Source: Polyangiaceae bacterium
GTDB lineage: Bacteria > Myxococcota_A > Polyangia > Polyangiales > Polyangiaceae
Assembly: GCA_025936045.1 (NCBI GenBank)
Contig: JAICUB010000022.1
Coordinates: forward strand, 48,478 to 112,477
Direction of reading: 5' to 3'
DNA: 64,000 bases
Shown: positions 34,152 through 41,130 of the stretch, piece after piece
Layout of the letters: each line of letters begins with the position of its first letter
Position numbering within the stretch: the first letter of the stretch is position 1
Translations under genes and position numbers: made by a program
The notes under the pieces: model-generated
What the model saw: only the letters and a program-made list of their open reading frames with translations
Database searches by the model: none
What the model was told of the DNA's origin: nothing

Positions 34152-36041
34152 CTAACCCTCGTCCCCGAACAGTACTGGTTTTTTCCCGGGCTTCTCGGCG
34201 TGCACCTTCGGGCAGAGCTCGGAGAGCTTCTCCTCCGCGAACTCTTCCAGATTGTTCCGCTGCTCGGGGAAGGCTTCGATGCGCTTTTTCAGAAATCGCT
34301 GCAGGTCGACGAGGTCGGCTTTCGTCCCTGCGCGACACAAGAGCTCGGCGACGCGGTCCGTCGCGTAATGCGGTTCGGGGCCGTCGCCGGGGGCGCGACT
34401 GTAGTTCGTGAGCCAGGCGTCGAGCCTCGGGATGAGCACGGACGATTTGCGCCAGCCGTCGCTCAGTCCGTCCGCAAAGTTGCCGATGAAAGAGACGGCG
34501 TCGGGGGCCGCGTCGAGAAATCCGGCGAACTCCTCGGCGCTGACGCGGCTGCCCAGGTACGCAGGAAGCTTCGGCCAGGCGACGACGCCCGGATAACGGT
34601 GTGCGAGGCTCGTGAGCACGAGCAGCACGAGCGGGCGGCGCGACGGATGGCCCTGCCACCACGCCGGAATGTGCTCGAAGAGCGGCTTCGGATCGAGCGG
34701 CACTTCGTCGGCTTCGGTCGAGCCCTGGCGACCGAAGCCGGAGAATGCCGCGAGCGCCGCGAGGCCGGCGCGCGAGGCTCCTTCGTCCGCGTCGAGCGCC
34801 GCGAGGAGCTCGAGCATCGCGGGTACTCCGCGATGGACCATGATTTGGAGGACGGCCGTATCGGTGAAAAGGTCGTTCTTCGTGCGCGTAAGCAGGGTAG
34901 CGAGCCTTTGCGGTCCGGCTGCGCCCTGGAACACGTCCAGGTAGAGCGCGCCGTTGCAGTAGCCACGCCCCGAAATACTGCTGCGCTCCCGATTCCAGCT
35001 GAACGGACAGATGACGCTCTGCTCCACGCGATTGTGCGAGTCGAGCTCTTGCGCCAAGCTCGCGTGCTTTAGCCACGCCGCGAGCGTCGGTCCGGCGAAG
35101 CCGAGCGTATCGAACCCGCGCCGGAACGCGTCGAATTCCGCCGATCGGCGCTCGAAGAAGAGCTCGGAGATCTGCTCGCGCGCGCGGTCGTCGAGCTCGG
35201 GCGCGGCTCGATTCAGCCAACCCATCCAGAGCGGCTGGAGCTCCGCCGCACGTCGCGCCGCGACCGCGTCGTCCTTCGTATTCAGGTAAGCTCTCCGCAG
35301 CCTCGTGCCCACCACGGCGAGCCACTCGGCCGCATCCTTGCGCAGCTCCGGATCCTGCAAGCGAGGGTAGAGCGCGACCACGTTGCCGATACGAACGAGC
35401 TCGATGTCGTCGGAGCTCCGCTTGGGCGCATTCGGCAGCGGGCGATGATAATGACTCTGGTACTCAAAGTACTCACGCTCTTCACCGGCGGGCACGCGAG
35501 CGGCGGGCATCGCGTCGTAACGCGTGATGCGATGGAGCTCGAGCGCCTCCGTCACGGCGCGTACGACGTCGCCGTCTTCGACGAGGCTTCCGCGAGCGGA
35601 CGACACCGCGATCGTGAGCACGCCGCTCGCGGCGTCGAGCGGCGGATCGGGCGGCGCCTGCGTGGGCGCGTACGTCCAGCGCACGGTCGTCAGGTGAGCT
35701 TTACCGAAGGCGAAATCCTCCGGCAACCGCTCGCTCAAATATTGGAGTTGCGTCACGGTGCGCTCGAGCGCGTCCACGAACACGGGATGGAGCGAGCGGT
35801 CGAAGCTCGGGACGAGCGCCGGATCGAGCTCGAACGCGAGCGCATGGCCGAGCAGGTGCTCGAGCTCGCGCTCGGCGACGGCGATGCGGGGATCACCGAG
35901 ATCGATGCTGGCCGGCCGTGTGCCCTTGTCGGGCCCGGCGTCGATGACGACGGTGACGCTCTGACTGACGACGACGCTGCTCGGCGGGGGTGAGCAAGCG
36001 AGCGCGCCCCACAGCGAAAATAGCCAAAACGTACGTTTCAT
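34152..36041 (-). CDS. Large exported lipoprotein of unknown family
   Basis: 629 residues from ATG 36041 (MKRTFWLFSLWGALAC|SPPP, clear lipobox). After a short spacer there are segments such as REYFEYQSHYHRPLP, ELVRIGNVVALYPRLQDPELRKDAAEWL and a helix-rich C-terminal half reminiscent of HEAT/ARM-like repeats (LFTDTAVLQIMVHRGVPAMLELLAALDA, RPLVLLVLTSLAHRYPG). I recognise no named domain. The start codon overlaps by ATGA the stop of an upstream gene remnant at 36038-36310, implying that it was once the second gene of a translationally coupled pair. Confidence 0.75.
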   Translation of the reverse strand: MKRTFWLFSLWGALACSPPPSSVVVSQSVTVVIDAGPDKGTRPASIDLGDPRIAVAERELEHLLGHALAFELDPALVPSFDRSLHPVFVDALERTVTQLQYLSERLPEDFAFGKAHLTTVRWTYAPTQAPPDPPLDAASGVLTIAVSSARGSLVEDGDVVRAVTEALELHRITRYDAMPAARVPAGEEREYFEYQSHYHRPLPNAPKRSSDDIELVRIGNVVALYPRLQDPELRKDAAEWLAVVGTRLRRAYLNTKDDAVAARRAAELQPLWMGWLNRAAPELDDRAREQISELFFERRSAEFDAFRRGFDTLGFAGPTLAAWLKHASLAQELDSHNRVEQSVICPFSWNRERSSISGRGYCNGALYLDVFQGAAGPQRLATLLTRTKNDLFTDTAVLQIMVHRGVPAMLELLAALDADEGASRAGLAALAAFSGFGRQGSTEADEVPLDPKPLFEHIPAWWQGHPSRRPLVLLVLTSLAHRYPGVVAWPKLPAYLGSRVSAEEFAGFLDAAPDAVSFIGNFADGLSDGWRKSSVLIPRLDAWLTNYSRAPGDGPEPHYATDRVAELLCRAGTKADLVDLQRFLKKRIEAFPEQRNNLEEFAEEKLSELCPKVHAEKPGKKPVLFGDEG

Positions 36042-36310
36042 TCCTGCTCGTGCAGCGTCCACTCGATGGCTCCCGTTTCGAGGCTCAAGACCCAGAACTC
36101 CCCGGAGCGCACATGATACGCCACATTGCCGCTGCGCGAAATCGCGAGCTCACCGGCGACGACCCCTCGTTCGCGACGTTCGCCTGCCAGAGCCAGCGCC
36201 GGCCCGTGACGCCGGCCGCGGCAAGAGGCCTCGCGTTTCAGCGTCGCGGGCGAGCCGGTCGTGAGGGCATTCGTCCTGCGAGCTGCGCATCCGCGTGGAG
36301 CATACCTGAC
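36038..36310 (-). pseudogene. 3' remnant of a beta-propeller-like gene
   Basis: Minus-strand frame open from a stop at 36311 to TGA 36038-36040, with no ATG or good alternative start. The last 50 codons read as real protein (GVVAGELAISRSGNVAYHV, then RSGEFWVLSLETGAIEWT, then LHEQE), with the G..W.L.L.TG.i.W signature of PQQ/WD-type propeller blades. Its stop overlaps the start of the lipoprotein gene at 36041 (ATGA). The most economical reading is that the 5' part of a propeller gene was lost. A short real gene using a rare start (GTG at 'NVAYHV') is the alternative. Confidence 0.5.
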
Positions 36311-36403
36311 TCAGGCACGCTCGCCCCCGTGTGCCGGACTCGCTCTCCGCCCCCGCCCTGAGTGCGCCCGGGCGTGGCACGACAACCGCAAGGAGCTCGT
36401 GCG

Positions 36404-37648
36404 TTGGACGAGGAAGAAACGCACGCGGACGAAGCGCGACTGCTCGAAATGTTGGAGCGGCTGGCCGAGCTTTCGGGGCTCGAGCTCCGGCCAACGCTCA
36501 CGTCGGCGGCGGACTGCGTCTCCAGGGCCTTGTGCTGCGAGAAGGTCGATGCGTTCCTGCTCGACGAGGCGCACCAGACGCTGCGAGCACTCGGCACGAG
36601 CGAAACGCCGCTCGGCCGTCGGCAAGAGGCGCTCGGGCTCGACGTTCTCGCGCTCGCGAACGGCGGGCGCATCGTCGATGTGTTCCAGAGCGGCACGAGC
36701 TATCTCGAGCCGCACGCCGACAAGGATCCCACCGAGCTACGAGGAATCGTCCACGACCTCGGCGTGAGGTCGACGTTGAGCGTACCGTTCGACGTGAACG
36801 GCGTGCGGCGCGGTGTGCTCACGGCGGCGTCCCCGACTCCCGAGTTCTTCCAGCCGCGCGATCTCAAGTTTTTGACCATCGTGGCGCGCTGGGTCGGCAT
36901 GCTCGCCCATCGCGCCGAGCTCGCGGAGCATTCACGCCGGATCGAAGCCGAACAAGCGCGACGGAGAGGAGCGGATCAGGTGATCACCGTGCTCGCGCAC
37001 GACCTCCGGAATCTTTTGCAGCCGCTGACCGCTCGCCTCCACACCGTGCGACTCGGGCTCGCCGAAGACAAGCCCGTCTCGCCGTCCCAGGTCGCGGCGA
37101 TGTCGTCGTCCGTTCAACGTCTTTCACGGCTGACCGAGGATCTTCTGGACTTGAGGCGGCTCGACGAGGGGCTCTTCAGCCTCCGCCTCGCTCCGGCGGA
37201 TCTCGCCGCGCTCGCGCGCGAGACGGCCGTCAACATCGGAACGACCACGACCCCCGTGCACGTGAAAGGAGAATCGAACCTCGTCGCCGTGGTCGATGAG
37301 CAGCGCGTGCGGCAAGCGCTCGAAAATCTCGTAGCGAACGCGACCAAGTATTCTCCGCGCGGCAGGCCCGTCGAGGTGGAGCTCGCGACGGAGCTCCACG
37401 ACGGTATCCCGCACGCGGTCATCGACGTGCTCGACTCCGGCCCGGGTATCGCGCCGGAAGTCTCTGCGAGCCTGTTCGATCCTTTCGCGTTCGGATCCGA
37501 TTCGAAAGGCATCGGGCTCGGCCTCCACCTCGCGTGTCGTATCGCGCGTGTCCACGCTGGGGAGCTCACGGTGCACGGCCGCGCGACGGGCGGCACCCGC
37601 TTCCGACTGAGGCTTCCGCTCCAGCCGCCTGAAATCGAGGGCGGCTGA
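36404..37648 (+). CDS. GAF-domain sensor histidine kinase
   Basis: 414 residues from TTG 36404, selected because AAGGAG lies 9 nt upstream; GTGs at 36362 and 36374 are possible. GAF domain over residues about 25-175, then a HisKA dimerisation helix with the phosphoacceptor in ITVLAHDLRNLLQPL, then the HATPase_c domain: N-box LENLVANATKYSPRG, G1 DSGPGIAPE, F-box LFDPFAFGSDSKG and G2 GIGLGLHLACRI. No transmembrane segment, so a cytosolic sensor. No response regulator is next to it, so it is an orphan kinase in this window. Confidence 0.92.
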   Translation: MDEEETHADEARLLEMLERLAELSGLELRPTLTSAADCVSRALCCEKVDAFLLDEAHQTLRALGTSETPLGRRQEALGLDVLALANGGRIVDVFQSGTSYLEPHADKDPTELRGIVHDLGVRSTLSVPFDVNGVRRGVLTAASPTPEFFQPRDLKFLTIVARWVGMLAHRAELAEHSRRIEAEQARRRGADQVITVLAHDLRNLLQPLTARLHTVRLGLAEDKPVSPSQVAAMSSSVQRLSRLTEDLLDLRRLDEGLFSLRLAPADLAALARETAVNIGTTTTPVHVKGESNLVAVVDEQRVRQALENLVANATKYSPRGRPVEVELATELHDGIPHAVIDVLDSGPGIAPEVSASLFDPFAFGSDSKGIGLGLHLACRIARVHAGELTVHGRATGGTRFRLRLPLQPPEIEGG

Positions 37649-37719
37649 CCGGGCGTTCGCCTTTGCCGCATGTGTCCTGATTGACCTCGACCTGCGGCGA
37701 CCCGTAATGCTTGCGCCTG

Positions 37720-40074
37720 ATGGCGCTCGGTTCAGCCCGAAGACAGCGATGGACGCTCCACGCCGGCGTGTTCGTCGTCGCCTGTGTCGCTTCCGTCGTC
37801 TTCACCTGGCCGCTCGCCGCGGGCCCCGCGAACCACGTGCTGCGTGCGAGCTACTTTTGGGATGCGTACACGAACACGATGCTGCCGGCCGCGCGCGTCG
37901 ACGCGATGCTCGGACGCGGCCCGCTGTCCGCGTTCGACGCCTATTACTTCGCGCCGCTTCCGAACACGATCGTCTTCAACGAGAATTTTTTCGGACTCTC
38001 GCTCCTGTTCGCGCCGTTCTACCTGCTCGGACACGAGCCCTTGCTCGCGTACAACCTGACGCTGCTCCTTTCTCTGAGCCTTTCGGTGTTCTTCACGTAC
38101 TTGCTGGTGCGAAGGCTCACCGGCAGTGCCTGGGCGGGGCTCCTCTCGGGCATCGCGTTCGCGTTCTCACCGTACGTGATGTTCGAGCTCGGCCGGATAC
38201 AGCTGGTCTCGACGCAGTGGATCCCTGCCTGCTTTTACTTGCTCCATCGCGCCGTCGAGAGCGGGCGCGCGCGCAACATCGCCGGCTTTTGGCTCGCCTA
38301 CCTGTTCCAGCTCGGCACCGGCCTCTACTACGCGATGTTCCTGCTGCCGTTGCTCGCGACGGTGGGACTCGGCGCATGGCTCTGGAGACGGCCCCCGCGG
38401 CGCAGCATCTCGATTTGGCTCGCGTTCGGAGCGGCGGCGGGCGCGCTGGCCTTGGCGCTCCTTCACCCCTACTTCTCGGAGCGCAAGCACTTCGAGCTCG
38501 AGCGGAGCCTCACCTTCGCGGCGAGTTACGACGGCAAGCTCGACTTCTTCGGGCACGTCCCGATGACGAACTTGGGCTTGCCCTGGCTTCACCATCCGGA
38601 CAGCCCCTGGGGTGCGCACGAGGAGATCGCTTTTCCGGGATTCACCGTGCTCGCGCTCGCTCTCTTCGCGCTTTTCCTCGCGACCCTGCGCGCGTGGAAA
38701 GAGCATGGCACGCGCGTCGCGCTGCGTGTGACGGCGTGCGCGTTCGGTGCGCTCGCGGTCGCCGTGCTCGTCATGCTGCTCTTCCACAGCATGCTCGCGG
38801 GCGTCGTAGCATTGCTCGGCGCGGTGGCGCTCGCGCGGCGCACGCTGTCGTTCCCGGTACCGCGGCACGGACTCGGGCTCTATTCGGCCGCGCTTTGCCT
38901 CGCGCTACTCCTCTTCTTGGGTATCGAGCCGCTCGAATGGCACGGGCAGCCGGTGCATGGGCTCTACTACTATCTCTATACGTATTTTCCCGGTTACGAC
39001 GGTATTCGCAAGGTCAGCCGACAGGCGATCATGACCACGTTCTTCGGCGCCGTCGTCGCGGGCTTCGGTAGCTCGGCTCTTCTCTCGCGAGTCAAGACGA
39101 CTTTCGCGCGCGCAGCGATCTTCGGCGCGCTGCTCGCTGCCATGACGTTCGAGCTCAGGAGCTTCCCCTTTCCGCTCGAAGAGCAATGGGCCGGCTCGTC
39201 CGTTCCGCGCGTGTATCGCTTCCTCGCCCGGCTCCCGAAAGACGACCTGCTCGCTGTGATGCCGCAAAACGAAGGCAAGTGGAGGTTCCGCGGCGACGCC
39301 GGCTTGGCGCTCCACAACTACCTCGCGCTCTTTCACGAGCATCGTTTCGTCGACGGACAGTCGAGCTTCATGCCGCCCGTCACGGACCTGGTTTATCGCG
39401 CGCTCTCGGACCTACCGAGCGAGAGCGCCCACACCATCTTGCGCGAGGTCGGCGCCAATCACCTCCTCATCCACGGCGCCGATCTCCCCGACAATCGCCG
39501 GGATCTCGGTGAGCGCCTGCACGGACGACCCGACTCGTATCGGCTCATCTTCCGCGAGGGCGACGACGTCGTGTTCACGCTCCTCGACGCCGGAACGCCG
39601 CCTCCGCCCCTCGCCGCGATACCCGCGATGCCGCCCGCTGCGCTGCGGCTCGCGCCCGCGGAGCTCCGACCCTCGGCCGCGGTCGAGTCCGCTCGTGCCG
39701 GGTACGCCGCGGACGGCGACCCCGACACCTTCTGGTCCACGCGGACGGCACAAGCGCCGGGCCAGGCTTTCGAGGTCGGTTTGACGGCGCCTCACCGGGT
39801 CGTCGCGCTCGAAATCGAAAACCCGGGCCACGAGCTCTTCCTGCCCATGTCCTACGTGCTCGAAGCGAGCGTCCGAAACGAGCCCTACCGGGTCGTCGCG
39901 CGGCAACCCGAGCTCATGCTCTACCGCGCTCAAATTTTCGCCCCGAAGCAATTCGTCTACCGCATCGTGCCGCGCGGGCCGGTGGAGGCGGATCGGCTGC
40001 GACTCGTCGTGGACCGGCCGATGCCGGGCATCGACTGGGTCGTGCACGAGGTGGCTGTTTACGTGGAGCCATAG
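37720..40074 (+). CDS. Polytopic membrane protein (GT-C-like) with F5/8 type C-like C-terminal domain
   Basis: 784 residues from ATG 37720 (TTG 37711 is an alternative). The N-terminal half has about eleven hydrophobic segments and an early loop WDAYTNTMLPAARVDAML typical of GT-C glycosyltransferases and YfhO-like proteins, where an acidic loop after the first segment holds the catalytic Asp. A soluble region follows from about residue 480, and the last 150 residues (AELRPSAAVESARAGYAADGD, DPDTFWSTR, PHRVVALEIENPGH) match the discoidin/F5-8C carbohydrate-binding type. Probable role: transfer or recognition of a surface glycan. It is 47 nt upstream of the small Cys-rich gene. Confidence 0.82.
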   Translation: MALGSARRQRWTLHAGVFVVACVASVVFTWPLAAGPANHVLRASYFWDAYTNTMLPAARVDAMLGRGPLSAFDAYYFAPLPNTIVFNENFFGLSLLFAPFYLLGHEPLLAYNLTLLLSLSLSVFFTYLLVRRLTGSAWAGLLSGIAFAFSPYVMFELGRIQLVSTQWIPACFYLLHRAVESGRARNIAGFWLAYLFQLGTGLYYAMFLLPLLATVGLGAWLWRRPPRRSISIWLAFGAAAGALALALLHPYFSERKHFELERSLTFAASYDGKLDFFGHVPMTNLGLPWLHHPDSPWGAHEEIAFPGFTVLALALFALFLATLRAWKEHGTRVALRVTACAFGALAVAVLVMLLFHSMLAGVVALLGAVALARRTLSFPVPRHGLGLYSAALCLALLLFLGIEPLEWHGQPVHGLYYYLYTYFPGYDGIRKVSRQAIMTTFFGAVVAGFGSSALLSRVKTTFARAAIFGALLAAMTFELRSFPFPLEEQWAGSSVPRVYRFLARLPKDDLLAVMPQNEGKWRFRGDAGLALHNYLALFHEHRFVDGQSSFMPPVTDLVYRALSDLPSESAHTILREVGANHLLIHGADLPDNRRDLGERLHGRPDSYRLIFREGDDVVFTLLDAGTPPPPLAAIPAMPPAALRLAPAELRPSAAVESARAGYAADGDPDTFWSTRTAQAPGQAFEVGLTAPHRVVALEIENPGHELFLPMSYVLEASVRNEPYRVVARQPELMLYRAQIFAPKQFVYRIVPRGPVEADRLRLVVDRPMPGIDWVVHEVAVYVEP

Positions 40075-40121
40075 ACCGAAAAAAGGACGCAACCGGCGCA
40101 CGCGCGGACCGAAGCGTCTGC

Positions 40122-40439
40122 ATGTCCAACACCATCGACTGTTCCGTCATGAGCCACGCCACCTGCGAGGGGCAGGAGCCCGAGACGGCACCGCCCGTCG
40201 GCACCCACGCGGCTACGGCGGTTGACGAGGCTAAAGGACGCTCCGAACCGCTCGGCGCGTCCTATGACTGCATTAACCAGTGCGCGTCATCGCTCGGCGC
40301 CGTCACACTCGTCGAGGGGGCAGTAGCGGGGCTCGGGTGCCTGGCGCTTCCACCGGCCTGCGCTGCATTCATCACGGCCGTGCCGGTGACGATTCTCGAG
40401 GCTTGTGACAGCGCTTGCCGGGAGCTTCAGAGCCCATGA
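40122..40439 (+). CDS. Small Cys-rich hydrophobic peptide, bacteriocin-like
   Basis: 105 residues. The first 48 are hydrophilic and leader-like; the rest is a hydrophobic core bounded by two CxxxC motifs (C50-INQ-C54 and C95-DSA-C99), with C73 and C80 in between (GLGCLALPPAC). This symmetrical twin CX3C layout suits a disulfide-locked helical hairpin and is in the style of halocin C8-like or other Cys-rich bacteriocins, but I do not recognise a family. Its stop overlaps the start of the next gene (ATGA), so peptide and membrane protein are made together, as in toxin-immunity pairs. An ATG at 40149 is an alternative start; neither has a strong ribosome binding site. Confidence 0.65.
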   Translation: MSNTIDCSVMSHATCEGQEPETAPPVGTHAATAVDEAKGRSEPLGASYDCINQCASSLGAVTLVEGAVAGLGCLALPPACAAFITAVPVTILEACDSACRELQSP

Positions 40440-40906
40440 GCCCCTCGCCCTCCGTTTCGGAGCCGGCCGCGGCCGATTCCCAAAGCTACCCCGTCCACGT
40501 GGATGCAGGCCTGCTAAGTCCATTCAGCCTCAAGCGCGCGGGCTACTTCTTGCTCGTTCCCCTCCCGCTGCTGGGCCTTTGCATGCACCTCGGACAAGGC
40601 GTGCTCGGGCTCGCATTGATGGTGGTCTCGTCGTGGCCGTTTCGTCCCCGCTGCCAGGTCGAACCTGGCGGCATTCGAATCTCATGGCTCTTCCTCAAAG
40701 AGGTGGTGCCCTGGGAGGAAATCGCCGAAGTCGAGCTCGCTGACGACCGGCGTCGCGGCGTCATCGGAAGGAGGACGCCCGTGCTGACGATTGAGCGAAG
40801 AGGAAAGCCGCGGATCACCCTGCGCGCACGTGACCATGTGCTCGCGCGCCTCACCGCCGACCTCGCTCGACGCCCCCATGCCGGGGACCACCCGCATCGA
40901 TCTTGA
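40436..40906 (+). CDS. Membrane protein with PH-like C-terminal domain, coupled to the Cys-rich peptide
   Basis: 156 residues from ATG 40436. Two closely spaced hydrophobic segments (GYFLLVPLPLLGLCMHLG and GVLGLALMVVSSWPF) form a hairpin, followed by a beta-rich tail (CQVEPGGIRISWLFLKEVVPWEEIAEVELAD ... LTIERRGKPRITLRA) resembling bacterial PH domains. Coupled translation with the preceding Cys-rich peptide suggests an immunity or export-helper role. Its last eight codons are encoded by the beginning of repeat copy 3, so the natural C-terminus may have been altered by that repeat. Confidence 0.75.
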   Translation: MSPSPSVSEPAAADSQSYPVHVDAGLLSPFSLKRAGYFLLVPLPLLGLCMHLGQGVLGLALMVVSSWPFRPRCQVEPGGIRISWLFLKEVVPWEEIAEVELADDRRRGVIGRRTPVLTIERRGKPRITLRARDHVLARLTADLARRPHAGDHPHRS

Positions 40907-41035
40907 ATTTTGCGGCCCTACTCGGGTGACACTCGGGTGAGGCCCGCAAAATTCACTAGTTTTGGGCGTGGTCTGTGCCGTCGGCGCTTTCTTGTGTCGA
41001 TAAACCCAAGCGACCTTCGGTCTATCGATGGCGCC
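40881..41035 (+). promoter_or_regulatory. Repeated structured leader element, copy 3
   Basis: Same order as copy 1: CCGGGGACCAC (40881); a perfect 12-bp inverted repeat TGAATTTTGCGG/CCGCAAAATTCA (40904-40915, 40944-40955); joint with GTGGTCTG; second hairpin with outer arms GGCGC/GCGCC (40983-40987, 41031-41035) and inner TCGATA/TATCGA plus ACC/GGT and AAG/CTT. The outer arms differ from copy 1 (GGTAC/GTACC) by two compensatory base-pair changes. The element ends 95 nt before the start of the PL11 lyase gene. Confidence 0.7.
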
Positions 41036-41094
41036 AGGGCCGTCCGGACGAAAAATCCGACCGAACTCTGCCCTCCCGTGCAACTGAAGGGGGC

Positions 41095-41125
41095 GGGCCT
41101 CGGCCTGCGAGGCCCTCGGATTTTT
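41095..41125 (+). terminator. Attenuator-like terminator hairpin before the PL11 lyase gene
   Basis: GGGCCTCG-GCCTG-CGAGGCCC is a perfect 8-bp GC hairpin followed within six bases by TTTTT (41121-41125), placed only 5 nt before the ATG at 41131. A competing 10-bp pair exists between AAAAATCCGA (41051-41060) and TCGGATTTTT (41116-41125), which would cover the T-run and the weak GGA ribosome-binding region. The two structures look like the alternative forms of an attenuation platform. Confidence 0.55.
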
Positions 41126-41130
41126 CTCGC

